A DNA stretch of 64,000 nt. Origin: JANSWY01 sp965228955. Its GTDB lineage: Bacteria; Bacteroidota; Bacteroidia; Cytophagales; Cyclobacteriaceae. The position numbers and the translations under genes are program-made. The stretch is taken from the NCBI GenBank assembly GCA_965228955.1, contig OZ245848.1, forward strand, positions 4,526,001-4,590,000, read 5' to 3'. The number at the start of each line of letters is the position of its first letter. Position 1 is the stretch's first letter. Below the pieces are notes generated by a model. That model ran no database searches. It saw only the letters and a list, made by a program, of their open reading frames with translations, and had not been told where the DNA came from. Positions 8,103 to 16,598 of the stretch are shown here, in pieces.

Positions 8103-8546
8103 GGTTTCTTTCGCTAATTCCTGCTCAGCAAATTTCTTGAATCGTTCTTGAAACAGACAACTCTGTTTCTTAAATGACTTTTTCATGAATGGAAAGATCA
8201 GCGCAAAAAATCCACTGAACTTAAATTCAGAGTGACTTATCCATTTGGTTTGATCTCCTATTTCCACAAATTCATTGTCCTGAATATTTAAAACACCATT
8301 TGCTTTATAGGTGGAACTAAATTCCTCGGGAAAGTTTCGTTTTGTGATCGTTTCAATCATTTCAACTTCCCGGCCATCCATGTTGTAAAACATGCGAGAC
8401 TTTGAACCAACCTGGCCAGGTTCTCCACTCAGGTGTTCAAAATCCTGAAGTTCAGGCTGCCATTTGTACAGGTTATCAGTGCTATCAAACAGCCTTATCA
8501 CTTCAGACCTTGGGGCATCAATTAGTATTTCAAGTGTGTACTTCAT
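8097..8546 (-). CDS. SRPBCC-family protein (START-like)
   Basis: A 149-residue helix-grip protein of the SRPBCC/polyketide-cyclase superfamily: first strand KYTLEILIDAPRSEVIRLF, DSTDNLYKWQPEL, and a long C-terminal helix from about residue 115. Such proteins bind hydrophobic ligands in a cavity; no ligand can be inferred here. It is the last of four genes reading leftward (VOC, DUF1761, DUF1761, SRPBCC), 33 bases after the preceding gene, so probably in that operon. Ends convergent with the aminotransferase. Confidence 0.82.
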   Translation of the reverse strand: MKYTLEILIDAPRSEVIRLFDSTDNLYKWQPELQDFEHLSGEPGQVGSKSRMFYNMDGREVEMIETITKRNFPEEFSSTYKANGVLNIQDNEFVEIGDQTKWISHSEFKFSGFFALIFPFMKKSFKKQSCLFQERFKKFAEQELAKETS

Positions 8547-8579
8547 AGTTTTTAGGTTTGGCTAGTTACCAATCAATAG

Positions 8580-8981
8580 TTATTTCCAAAGAACCAGGAT
8601 CGTGCTATTTAGCAAAAAGCAGACTACAAAATAGAAGGCGTTGATAAACCAAAGTCTAATTGTAGTTCTGGAGAACAGCGCATTTACTGCCATAGCTAAT
8701 GTTATAAATCCTAGTCCCATATGTAAAGCAACTGCGAGTCCTTTCATGATACTTGTGGAATCACCAATAAACAAGGCCAGGTTGATCGTCATGATGAGTT
8801 CCAAAACAAAGGCAGTTCCGTAAATCATCGCCATATTAGCATCTTTCAAATCCTCTTCAGTAAATCCCATTTCTTTCATCCAAGGTTTGCCAAATAAAGG
8901 CCCATACCATATTGCTCCGATTACAAATGTTAGCAATGTTGATACTACAATAGCTAACCAATTCAATGTTGAAAAATCCAT
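8580..8981 (-). CDS. DUF1761 membrane protein
   Basis: A 133-residue integral membrane protein with four predicted helices. The N-terminus matches DUF1761 (LNWLAIVVSTLLTFVIGAIW followed by YGPLFGKPWM and an EMGFTEEDL loop). The function of the family is not known. It is 17 bases downstream of a second, more divergent protein of the same kind (8999-9442), so the two look like an old tandem duplication within one operon. Confidence 0.85.
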   Translation of the reverse strand: MDFSTLNWLAIVVSTLLTFVIGAIWYGPLFGKPWMKEMGFTEEDLKDANMAMIYGTAFVLELIMTINLALFIGDSTSIMKGLAVALHMGLGFITLAMAVNALFSRTTIRLWFINAFYFVVCFLLNSTILVLWK

Positions 8982-8998
8982 ATTATCTTATTTTGAGT

Positions 8999-9442
8999 TT
9001 AAGCTACCTCGGGTGACAAATTGTTACTGTACTTTCTCCACACTCCCAGTATGATTCCAATAATCTCATATTGAATCAGCACAGCACTCATATCAATCAG
9101 TGTTAATTCGAAGGATCTAAGGGAAAAAAAGTTCTGAGTTGCGACTTCCATAAAGACAAAAGCCAACCAAATCAGCAGTGAATACTTCAAACCGTCTAAC
9201 CCCGATTCAACATTGATCTTTTGAAAAATCCATGCAATCATGTAGGCTGCAGCTAAACCAGTGGCAAATGAAAGAGTCAACCCAAAAATCATATCGAAAT
9301 TTGCAAAGTCCTCCTCTACCATATTATTCAACTCCATCCATCTGAGGCCAAAAAATACCTTATCATACCAAAGTGGTGGAATAAATTGAGTTGCAAGGGC
9401 TGATACAAAAACAGCAGTGTGATTAATCTTTAATGTTTTCAT
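8999..9442 (-). CDS. DUF1761-like membrane protein
   Basis: A 147-residue protein with four predicted membrane helices. The N-terminal pattern (NHTAVFVSALATQFIPPLWY, then DKVFFGLRWMEL and NNMVEEDF) follows the DUF1761 layout of the neighbouring gene: helix, W-Y turn, a W-M motif, then an acidic loop. It is a divergent paralogue of the gene at 8580-8981 and lies 7 bases after the VOC gene, clearly in the same operon. No biochemical role is known. Confidence 0.75.
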   Translation of the reverse strand: MKTLKINHTAVFVSALATQFIPPLWYDKVFFGLRWMELNNMVEEDFANFDMIFGLTLSFATGLAAAYMIAWIFQKINVESGLDGLKYSLLIWLAFVFMEVATQNFFSLRSFELTLIDMSAVLIQYEIIGIILGVWRKYSNNLSPEVA

Positions 9443-9449
9443 AACTTAA

Positions 9450-9815
9450 TTATTGAGCATTAGAATCTTCCTGCATAGCACCATGTATGTTCCCATCAGG
9501 ATCCTTGAAATAGAAAAAATAGCCAATTGTAGGTACGGTTTGAGTTTCGGTAATGACCTCACCACCATTTGCTTCAATTGCCTCTCTTGCTTTCGAGCTA
9601 TCTTCTACCGAGATTGTGTTTACAATACTTTGGACAATTTCATCTTTTGGCATTAGTGCTCCATTGATACCAGCAGCTTTCTGATCGCCAGTTGCCATCA
9701 TCCAATAAGGCATGTCACCCCATTTCTCAGACTTCCATCCAAATACATTTTCAAAAAATTGTTGACTCTTCTCTACATTGCTAGAAGGAATCTCAAAGTG
9801 TACGACTCTATTCAT
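9450..9815 (-). CDS. VOC-family (glyoxalase/bleomycin-resistance fold) protein
   Basis: A 121-residue vicinal-oxygen-chelate fold protein. It starts with the classic RVVHFEIPSSNVEKSQQFFENVFGWK and ends with GYFFYFKDPDGNIHGAMQ. Candidate metal ligands are His6 and a C-terminal His or Glu, so it may bind a metal. Closest in style to the short VOC proteins annotated as glyoxalase-like; substrate unknown. First gene of the leftward four-gene operon, and divergent from the LytS-type kinase across a 114-base gap. Confidence 0.85.
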   Translation of the reverse strand: MNRVVHFEIPSSNVEKSQQFFENVFGWKSEKWGDMPYWMMATGDQKAAGINGALMPKDEIVQSIVNTISVEDSSKAREAIEANGGEVITETQTVPTIGYFFYFKDPDGNIHGAMQEDSNAQ

Positions 9816-9929
9816 GGTTTTAATTGTTTTTGATTGAAATTAGTATTTTTAAAAAGAAATTTTCTGCCTAAAAAACTGAGACAGACACCAACAATTACTG
9901 AATCGGAAAAAAACTGAACTGAAGCGTAA

Positions 9930-10973
9930 ATGGCTAATGAAGTCGAGGAACGTATTGAAATAAATGACAAACTGGTCAGAATAATTGGAATTCAATTCTT
10001 CGGAATTGTTATCCCAAATGCCACCGGCTTGGTCAATAACGATATCCGATCAGTTCCTTTTCTTGTGGTTACCTATCTCTATTTTATCCTTATAGCATTC
10101 CTTATATGGCAAGGAAACAGATGGATCCTATTTAAGCTGGAAAACAAATACAATTGGTTCATAAATCCTGCCCAAAAGGTGGTTCTCATAATTGGTGGAA
10201 ATATCTTTTATACAGGCCCGTTAGTGGTTGTTATGTTGTTGGGATGGTACAATGCTACTCAGATCCCAATTGATTGGGATATCATTAAAATAACGGCATT
10301 TGTATGCATAGTCTGCGTAATATTCGTCACACACACGTATGAGACGATATTCCTGATTAAACAGAGAGAATCAGACATTGTCAAACAAGAAAAACTGGAG
10401 AAAGCAAAAGCCCAGGTTGAATTACAGGTTCTAAAAAATCAAATCGACCCTCACTTTATGTTTAACTCTTTGAACAGTCTCTCTCACCTCATAGAGCACC
10501 AACCTGGAGAAGCCAAAGTATTCACTGAATCACTAGCTGAGGTCTATCGCTATATATTATCCAACAAAGACCAGAAACTAGTATTCCTTGAGGATGAAAT
10601 GGAATTTCTTAACAAATACCTGGAAATGCTTAAGATCCGGTTTAAACAATCATTAATTGTAAACCAGAACCTTGGTCAGGAAAATCAGAAATATCTAATA
10701 CCTCCTATTTCCATCTTCATTGCCTTGGAGAATGTTGTCAAACACAATGAAATCTCAAGTTCCAATCCCATGCAGGTGGATATAAGCCTTGAAGAAGAGA
10801 ATCTGGTAATTACCAACAAACTAAAACCTAAAAAGACCCTTGAGCATTCGTCCAATATCGGTTTGGCGAACCTAAATGATAGGTTTAGTATGCTTGTTGG
10901 TAAAGGAATTGAGAAAATTTCTGACCAACAGATTTTCCAACTTAAACTTCCACTCTTAACCATTACTACCTAA
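9930..10973 (+). CDS. LytS-type membrane histidine kinase
   Basis: Sensor kinase of the His_kinase (PF06580) type. Residues about 15-145 contain four predicted membrane helices with short loops, so sensing is probably within or near the membrane. A coiled stretch (KQEKLEKAKAQVELQ) leads into the phosphoacceptor motif LKNQIDPHFMFNSLNSL (His175), and a short ATPase domain follows (PPISIFIALENVVKHN; glycine-rich IGLANLNDRF). The stop TAA shares its last A with the ATG of the LytTR regulator (TAATG), so the two are translationally coupled. Divergent from the VOC operon. Confidence 0.92.
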   Translation: MANEVEERIEINDKLVRIIGIQFFGIVIPNATGLVNNDIRSVPFLVVTYLYFILIAFLIWQGNRWILFKLENKYNWFINPAQKVVLIIGGNIFYTGPLVVVMLLGWYNATQIPIDWDIIKITAFVCIVCVIFVTHTYETIFLIKQRESDIVKQEKLEKAKAQVELQVLKNQIDPHFMFNSLNSLSHLIEHQPGEAKVFTESLAEVYRYILSNKDQKLVFLEDEMEFLNKYLEMLKIRFKQSLIVNQNLGQENQKYLIPPISIFIALENVVKHNEISSSNPMQVDISLEEENLVITNKLKPKKTLEHSSNIGLANLNDRFSMLVGKGIEKISDQQIFQLKLPLLTITT

Positions 10974-11710
10974 TGAATATATTAATTGTAGAAGACGAAC
11001 TAACAGCTGTTGACAAGCTCACTGAAATGATTGCGAAGATCAAACCAGACAGTGATTTCACAATCTGTCAATCTGTAAAAGAAACAGTTCAGGTTCTTCA
11101 AGGAGAGAGTAAGTTTCATTTAGGTTTTTTTGACATTCAGTTGGCTGATGATATTTCATTTGAGGTTTTTAAGCAAGTTGATGTGGAGTTCCCAATCATC
11201 TTCACCACTGCATACGATCAATATGTATTAAAGGCACTTGAAGAAAATGCGATTGATTATTTACTAAAACCTATCCAATCTGATCGACTGGAATTGGCTA
11301 TTCAAAAGGTTAAAACATTGGAATCCCACTTTTTAAATCAGCAAATTCAAAAAGTGACTCAAAACGTAAAGTCAAAAAATCGGTTCCTGGTTAAAAAGGG
11401 AACTGAGTATGTTTCCATCAAAAAAGAGGATATTGCATACTTTTTCTCAGAACATAAGGTATCCTTTCTTGTCGACAATAGTGGAGTGAAATACATTGTT
11501 GACAAACCACTTGCTGAACTACATGAAGACCTGGGAATTATTGATTTCTTCAGAATCAACAGAAAATACATTGCTCACATTGATGCAATAGAAAAGTTCC
11601 GATCTGAGAATGGTAAAATAAGGGTATTCCTGGAACCCCCAACGAATGAAGAAGTGTTAATCAGTAAAGAAACTGCTCCAAAGTTCCGAGCTTGGATAGA
11701 GGATCGTTAA
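10973..11710 (+). CDS. LytTR-family response regulator
   Basis: Partner of the upstream kinase. Residues 1-120 are a receiver domain with VEDE (6-9), phosphoacceptor Asp54 (FFDIQLAD), Thr (IFTTAYDQY) and Lys (DYLLKPIQ). Residues about 140-245 are a LytTR DNA-binding domain (RFLVKKGTEYVSIKKEDIAY ... FFRINRKYIAHIDAIEKF). LytTR regulators bind paired imperfect direct repeats upstream of a few targets; the divergent VOC/DUF1761 operon is the natural candidate, though I did not identify a site. Ends 4 bases inside a convergent small gene. Confidence 0.93.
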   Translation: MNILIVEDELTAVDKLTEMIAKIKPDSDFTICQSVKETVQVLQGESKFHLGFFDIQLADDISFEVFKQVDVEFPIIFTTAYDQYVLKALEENAIDYLLKPIQSDRLELAIQKVKTLESHFLNQQIQKVTQNVKSKNRFLVKKGTEYVSIKKEDIAYFFSEHKVSFLVDNSGVKYIVDKPLAELHEDLGIIDFFRINRKYIAHIDAIEKFRSENGKIRVFLEPPTNEEVLISKETAPKFRAWIEDR

Positions 11711-11949
11711 ATATAAGTTGAAACTGCCTTATTCTTTGATTTCATCTTGCCCTTGGCTTTCTTAAGCGACTTTGCCTTTTCTTTGATCTGTTTCTTACGG
11801 GCTTTGATTTTTGATTTACAATGCTTTTTCTTCTTAGGCTTGAAGTGCTGTTCCAATACCACATTATTCTCCTGACTCATCACTGATACGTCTGCAGTGA
11901 CAGCAAGGAATAGTGTGAATAGTGATGTGTAAACGAGCCTTTTGAGCAT
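11707..11949 (-). CDS. Small secreted lysine-rich protein, 80 aa
   Basis: I do not recognise a family. Residues 1-25 are a signal peptide (ending near VSVMSQ). The mature part, about 54 residues, is extremely basic with long runs of Lys (KPKKKKHCKSK, KARKKQIKEKAKSLKKAKGK) and a single Cys. The next gene upstream (12025-12246) encodes a protein of the same design, so the pair is probably real. Possible roles include binding anionic polymers, nucleic acid or LPS; this is speculation from charge. Confidence 0.65.
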   Translation of the reverse strand: MLKRLVYTSLFTLFLAVTADVSVMSQENNVVLEQHFKPKKKKHCKSKIKARKKQIKEKAKSLKKAKGKMKSKNKAVSTYI

Positions 11950-12024
11950 CCTAGTTAAAGTGTACTTAAAAGTATCTCATTTACAGATGATTCCCTAATG
12001 GAAAATGTAATAATTGGATTTTAC

Positions 12025-12246
12025 TTACATATTGTGGAAGGCCGCAATTTCTTTTCTTTTCGATTTCATCAGCTTAGCTATTTTCTTGAATGAAAATGTT
12101 TGCTTACACTGAGATAGCTTTTTTGACCTTTTTTGAGCTACAGCCTCCTTTTTCTTAGGATTGCTGAAGTTGTTTCCTGCAAATGTTACTTGGGTAGAAC
12201 CTATTAAGAATAGGGTAAATACGGTAGTTAAAATTTTCTTTTTCAT
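12025..12246 (-). CDS. Small secreted basic protein, 73 aa
   Basis: Signal peptide (residues 1-23, ending TFAG) followed by about 50 basic residues with a single Cys (KKKEAVAQKRSKKLSQCKQ, then FKKIAKLMKSKRKEI). The architecture mirrors its neighbour at 11707-11949: signal peptide, short polar spacer, KxxCK motif, Lys-rich helix. The two read the same way with a 75-base gap. No known family or function; clean start with the ATG at 12244-12246. Confidence 0.65.
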   Translation of the reverse strand: MKKKILTTVFTLFLIGSTQVTFAGNNFSNPKKKEAVAQKRSKKLSQCKQTFSFKKIAKLMKSKRKEIAAFHNM

Positions 12247-12480
12247 AGCTGTGTGATTTTTATTTTTCCGACTAGACTAAGCGAAAGACTAATATTTTCT
12301 TCACTTTTTAGAATAGTGCTTTTTTCACATTATAAAGGTAGATAGAGCAAATAAGAAATCACTTGAATTAGCATTTTTTTAAACCCTCATAATCAAGCAC
12401 TTATCCCTACAAAAAGTCATTTCGTAGAAAACAGGGTATTTCGGGCTGTTACATCTAGCGGTCTGATAGGTAATAAAACA

Positions 12481-12513
12481 CAAAAAAGCCCTCCTGGTAA
12501 TCCAGAAGGGCTT
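12481..12513 (-). terminator. Rho-independent terminator (minus strand)
   Basis: On the minus strand a 12-bp stem with one mismatch (AAGCCCTTCTGG / CCAGGAGGGCTT) around loop ATTA runs into TTTTTTG. It sits 240 bases downstream of the stop of the gene at 12756-13295, which implies either a long 3' UTR or a separate short transcript. Confidence 0.75.
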
Positions 12514-12613
12514 AGTCAATAAGGCGAACATCGCTAACGTTCATACACCTTTTTAACTCTTGACATCTATGGAACATTCTTTCAAGTATTAGCTGGTCTT
12601 GAGAAGATGTCAT
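12512..12613 (-). CDS. Possible 33-aa small ORF or small RNA
   Basis: An ATG at 12611-12613 opens a 33-codon frame (starting MTSSQDQLILERMF, ending NVSDVRLID) whose TAA abuts the terminator stem. The frame stays open for 13 further codons upstream of the ATG. No ribosome-binding signal or family is visible. It could equally be chance within a non-coding RNA or a long 3' UTR; the only real support is its exact placement before the terminator. Confidence 0.2.
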   Translation of the reverse strand: MTSSQDQLILERMFHRCQELKRCMNVSDVRLID

Positions 12614-12755
12614 TTGGCACAGTCTAACTCCATAATGTTGACAACTTGCCGTTTAATCAAGTCGTCATCTATAATTGCACAGTTAGTTAAACTACATCTA
12701 TAGCAAACAACCAGGACTTACCCCCCAAAAGAAAAATGAAAAAAAGTGATTTTTT

Positions 12756-13295
12756 TTATTTGCCCCCGATTCGAACCAGATTACCGTAGTAATCCTGGAG
12801 CAATTGTCGAAACTCTTTGGAGTCACTCAGAATAAGGTTCATCTGAATATTATCTCCGTTTTGCCATTTGATGACATCTAAATCTTCAAATACGGTTTTG
12901 TTGCCATTTGTCGATTTAACATCTTCATTGGACAATGGATGAAAAAGAACATCCCCCTCAGGAGTCTTAAAAAATCCAAATTCCTGAAAGAATGAAGATT
13001 CATCAGAATAGGAAAGTTTTATTATCGCGTTAGACTTATCCCCCTGTGTCTTCATAGTTATGTTATTAATAACATATGATCCCTGCTCAGGGAAATCTGT
13101 AGAATCACTAAGGGCCTCTATAAATTCATTGACAGCTTCCAGCTCAGATTCATTCGCCATTAGATCTTTAATCTCAATTGTAACAACTGATTCCTTCCTA
13201 TCAACATTAACAACACAAGATTCTCCAATCACAGTCATTTCCTGACCCAAAAGAGCGGATAGCATAAACAGTAAGTAATGGAAAGGAGCCTGCAT
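12756..13295 (-). CDS. Hypothetical exported protein, 179 aa
   Basis: Unrecognised. The N-terminus (MQAPFHYLLFMLSALLGQEM) looks like a short signal peptide or anchor. The mature part is acidic beta-rich sequence with two evident halves: one strand pattern around SCVVNVDRKESVVTIEI and one around MKTQGDKSNAIIKLSY, then a C-terminal helix (DSKEFRQLLQDYYG). No Cys cluster, lipobox or catalytic motif. It stands alone, 89 bases from a divergent SnoaL-like gene. Confidence 0.65.
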   Translation of the reverse strand: MQAPFHYLLFMLSALLGQEMTVIGESCVVNVDRKESVVTIEIKDLMANESELEAVNEFIEALSDSTDFPEQGSYVINNITMKTQGDKSNAIIKLSYSDESSFFQEFGFFKTPEGDVLFHPLSNEDVKSTNGNKTVFEDLDVIKWQNGDNIQMNLILSDSKEFRQLLQDYYGNLVRIGGK

Positions 13296-13384
13296 TATTG
13301 GATTTTTAACATGAAATACTAAATTACTAATCTAATGCAATAATCTCTGCCTTTTAAGAGTCTCTTACCCAAAATGATGAAACC

Positions 13385-13828
13385 ATGAATAATGTACAGG
13401 AATGGCATAAATTACTAGATAGCGGCAATCTAAAAGACCTTAAAAAAATACTCGATAAGAATGTAGCATTTCATTCTCCAGTGCTATTCAAACCCCAGAT
13501 TGGCAGAACAGTAACGGCAATGTATCTTTCATCTGCCTACAATATGTTTTTCGCCGATAACAACAAAACCTTCACTTATATCAGAGAGCTAAATTCTGAT
13601 AGCGACTCAGTATTGGAATTCACCTGTGAGATCGATGGGATTCAGATCAATGGTATTGATATGATCAAATGGAGTGATGAGGGAAAAATCACAGAGTTCA
13701 AAGTAATGATCCGACCGATGAAAGCAATTGAACTCGTCAAGTCTAAAATGTTTGAATTATTAAGTCAGCTTAGCACAATTGATAAACTCAAATTAAAAGC
13801 CGGTGCTACCTTAGATAAGATTGGGTAA
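13385..13828 (+). CDS. SnoaL-like / NTF2-fold protein
   Basis: A 147-residue cone-shaped alpha+beta barrel protein of the SnoaL-like group: N-terminal helices (VQEWHKLLDSGNLKDLKKIL), a strand with VAFHSPV, a central helix, then antiparallel strands including FTCEIDGIQINGIDMIKWSDEG and a C-terminal EFKVMIRP. Members are either enzymes on small hydrophobic molecules or binding proteins; no catalytic residue can be named. The stop is directly followed by the end of the convergent sulfotransferase-like gene with no gap. Confidence 0.8.
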   Translation: MNNVQEWHKLLDSGNLKDLKKILDKNVAFHSPVLFKPQIGRTVTAMYLSSAYNMFFADNNKTFTYIRELNSDSDSVLEFTCEIDGIQINGIDMIKWSDEGKITEFKVMIRPMKAIELVKSKMFELLSQLSTIDKLKLKAGATLDKIG

Positions 13829-14665
13829 TTAATCCAGCACAATTGAGTTATTTCGATCAGCGTATTCCTTTACCTTTTCCCAATCATCTTCATACGCCTC
13901 TTTCACTCTTTCGAGTTGATCTTCTTCTATTAAAGGTTCATCAGGAATCCATGATTTTGGAAATAGTGGGACAGAATACATGATCAAGTGAAAAAACGCC
14001 CACCAAGACCGATAAAGTAACCAATGCATAATCTTGTTCTTCCGGCTTCTTGGAACCTTTCTAACATACTTTCTACAGAAACTTTTGAGAAACCTTAATT
14101 GCTCCTCAGAGAATGAAGTATGAACTCTTTTCGTTGAGATTTCATCTTTTAAAAATGTAGTGTCTGAATACTTGGCAATCTTGTCCAGAAACTCCCATTG
14201 ATCTTCAATTAACTCATCATGAAATAATATCAATGGTTGGTGCTCACAACACTCTTCAATGATCTTCAACCTTGGAAATAATAAAAGATCATTCTGTTTC
14301 CACATCCCTTCATCATTATCAAGATCCAGAAAGCTATCAAAATTGTGATACCATCCATTTTTTACATATCTGCGATATTGAGATGCTATCCAACTATCAT
14401 GTCTTCTAAGTAAAATGATGATCTTCGCATCTGGATAAGTTTCGGTAAACCAACGAACCTCTCTTTCAAACTGTCTGTCAAATTCTCGTGAAACCAAATA
14501 TTTAGAATATTCGGACTTAGCAATGATGGATTTACTTCTTTTCTTGTATTTGCCTGTAGGGATATAATGGATACCCTGAAGTTTAGGAAATACACTTTTC
14601 TGAAGATAGGTACTGGCTATTTTCCCTAACCCTACATGAAAGTATATTTCTCGCTCACCTGCCAC
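13829..14665 (-). CDS. Sulfotransferase-superfamily protein
   Basis: A 278-residue cytoplasmic protein with the sulfotransferase P-loop near the N-terminus (YFHVGLGKIASTYLQKSVF, residues 8-26) and a 3'-phosphate segment (IIILLRRHDSWIASQYRRYV, about 83-102). This arrangement is typical of bacterial carbohydrate or lipid sulfotransferase homologues. The C-terminal third is basic with an amphipathic, Trp-rich segment (WLLYRSWWAFFHLIMY) that could contact membrane. The start is GTG at 14663-14665, 3 bases after the helicase stop, so co-transcription with the helicase is likely. Acceptor unknown. Confidence 0.8.
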   Translation of the reverse strand: MAGEREIYFHVGLGKIASTYLQKSVFPKLQGIHYIPTGKYKKRSKSIIAKSEYSKYLVSREFDRQFEREVRWFTETYPDAKIIILLRRHDSWIASQYRRYVKNGWYHNFDSFLDLDNDEGMWKQNDLLLFPRLKIIEECCEHQPLILFHDELIEDQWEFLDKIAKYSDTTFLKDEISTKRVHTSFSEEQLRFLKSFCRKYVRKVPRSRKNKIMHWLLYRSWWAFFHLIMYSVPLFPKSWIPDEPLIEEDQLERVKEAYEDDWEKVKEYADRNNSIVLD

Positions 14666-14668
14666 TAG

Positions 14669-16585
14669 TCAATACCTATTAGTATTCAAAAACTCAAAAG
14701 CACTGTGGTAGTTGTTTCTAAACTGAAAATGCTCCACCATTTGATTATAAAATTCCAGACTACCCAATGTAGCAGAATCACCTATTAGTAATAACAAATG
14801 TTTTGCTCTGGTCATGGCTACATTAGTTCTTCTAATGTCTTTCAAAAAACCAATTTCACCCTCAGGGTTTGATCTAACAAAACCTATCACAATAATATCT
14901 CGCTCCTGTCCCTGAAACGCATCAACCGTATCAACAGCCAAAAGACCCTCCAACCCGGAAAGCACTTCGGATTCTGAAATCAATTTTCTAAGGATTTCAT
15001 TTTGCGCCTTATAAGGTGTTATGACAGCTATTCTAAATTCCTTATCCACTATTTCATCAGCACCAATTTCGTTTACTTTGTCCAGCAACCGATCAATTAA
15101 AAACTTAGCTTCCTCAGTGTTAAAACTACTTCTGGTTTTCTCATTAATTTGACTATTGTACCCACACCCTGCTGTATCAATAAACTTTGCACCTTCAGCA
15201 ATAGGAAAGAATCGATCTTTAATATTCGGCCCTTCTTTTAACTTGCCATTATAGAAGTAATCACTGCTAAATTCCATTATTTCATGATGCATTCGATATT
15301 GGTCTTCCAACATCACTGCGCTATCATTTCCTTCAATGCATCTTTCAAATAACGTGGTAGAAAGCCCTTCTTTGGCTGCTTCAAAACTTTTCACAGTTGG
15401 AGGTAACTGCAAATGATCCCCTGCCATTATAACACGACCAGACTTCAATATAGGAGCCCAACATGCCGGCTCAAGACCCTGACCTGCTTCATCTATAAAA
15501 ACTGTCTTAAAAAAGCGATCTCTCATCAGATTATGACTGGAACCAATAAAGGTGCACGCAATCACCTGTGCGTTATCCATCAAATTTGCCGTGATGTAGT
15601 CTTCAATCATCCTTGCCTCATCTTTGTAACGCTTAGACTCCTGAAGAATCGCTTTTCTTTGACGTCTTTCTTCCCAACCAAAATTTCTCTTGTATTTGGT
15701 TCCAATACTTCTTAATTCTTCAGCTTTCTTCCGAACAGCTTTCAAATCTTTAAAATCTTTATGCTTTGAAATCCGGGCATCCAATGAGTTCTCCAATACG
15801 GAAGGCGTTACACGAGCCGGATGTCCTAGCCTGAGTACATCTACCCCAACTTCTACAAGTTTTTCAACTAGCAAATCAACAGCAGCATTACTCGGGGCAC
15901 AAACCAAAACCTGTTTCTCTCTATTAACCACTTCTTTGATAGCAGCTATAAAAGTAGTGGTTTTACCCGTTCCTGGAGGGCCATGAACAATTGCTAGGTC
16001 CTGAGCAGAAAGTATTTTATTAACTGCCTTATTTTGGCTTTCATTTAAGTTGGGAAATTGCAGCGCATCTAATTCAGCAAAAGAAGGTTTTCTATTACCA
16101 AGAAGTATCTCAACTAATTCACTGCTCCTACCCTTTTCTAGCTTCATTAAATTTCTCAGCGTCCGCTCCATTTCCTCATAGGTGGACTCATCAAAAAGCA
16201 GGTTAAGACCCAATTTCCCCTTATTCAGAAATTCAGGTTCGTCATCTGAATTGAGTACGATTTTCATCTTCTTCTCTCGGACAAAACTTATTACTGCTGA
16301 TGAATTAGCTTGCTTATCTCCATTGTTGGCAAAAAGACTTACTGACGAACCAACTTGAAAAACATGTCTTTGCTCAAAGTCTCCTGTTTTCTCCAGGTGA
16401 AGAACTATTTTTTCTCCTGTACCCAGTTGGGATCTGGTCACAACCACAGGGTACCAACAAATCCCTGCCTCCTTACGCTCTTGCATAGAAGTATACATCA
16501 TTTTTTGTTGGTACTGATTTCTATCTTCCTCTCTCTCGATACGAATCAGACGAAGTAAATTCTTGAAGTGTTCTTTAACGTCCAT
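14669..16585 (-). CDS. SF1 DNA/RNA helicase, IGHMBP2/UPF1-like
   Basis: An approximately 638-residue superfamily 1B helicase. Motifs in order: Q-motif region FPNLNESQNKAV, Walker A GPPGTGKTTT (about residue 203), Ia (VLVCAPSNAAVD), Walker B DEAG (about 366), III (GDHLQLPPTV), IV region (LEDQYRMH), V (TVDAFQGQERD) and VI (NVAMTRAK). An N-terminal beta-barrel (residues about 30-130) matches the 1B domain of SMUBP-2-like enzymes. I use the ATG at 16583-16585; a TTG four codons upstream is also possible. The TerB gene ends 13 bases upstream, suggesting an operon TerB, helicase, sulfotransferase-like. Confidence 0.9.
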   Translation of the reverse strand: MDVKEHFKNLLRLIRIEREEDRNQYQQKMMYTSMQERKEAGICWYPVVVTRSQLGTGEKIVLHLEKTGDFEQRHVFQVGSSVSLFANNGDKQANSSAVISFVREKKMKIVLNSDDEPEFLNKGKLGLNLLFDESTYEEMERTLRNLMKLEKGRSSELVEILLGNRKPSFAELDALQFPNLNESQNKAVNKILSAQDLAIVHGPPGTGKTTTFIAAIKEVVNREKQVLVCAPSNAAVDLLVEKLVEVGVDVLRLGHPARVTPSVLENSLDARISKHKDFKDLKAVRKKAEELRSIGTKYKRNFGWEERRQRKAILQESKRYKDEARMIEDYITANLMDNAQVIACTFIGSSHNLMRDRFFKTVFIDEAGQGLEPACWAPILKSGRVIMAGDHLQLPPTVKSFEAAKEGLSTTLFERCIEGNDSAVMLEDQYRMHHEIMEFSSDYFYNGKLKEGPNIKDRFFPIAEGAKFIDTAGCGYNSQINEKTRSSFNTEEAKFLIDRLLDKVNEIGADEIVDKEFRIAVITPYKAQNEILRKLISESEVLSGLEGLLAVDTVDAFQGQERDIIVIGFVRSNPEGEIGFLKDIRRTNVAMTRAKHLLLLIGDSATLGSLEFYNQMVEHFQFRNNYHSAFEFLNTNRY

Positions 16586-16598
16586 TGCAGGGCGCAAT

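Larger units (their letters stand above)
12247..12755. other. Gene-poor region with a minus-strand terminator and a possible small transcript
   Basis: About 500 bases without a clear gene. The right half contains a minus-strand small ORF (12512-12613) ending directly at a terminator-like hairpin (12481-12513). The left half (12247-12480) is AT-rich and shows nothing recognisable beyond presumed promoter DNA for the small basic protein. Confidence 0.5.
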
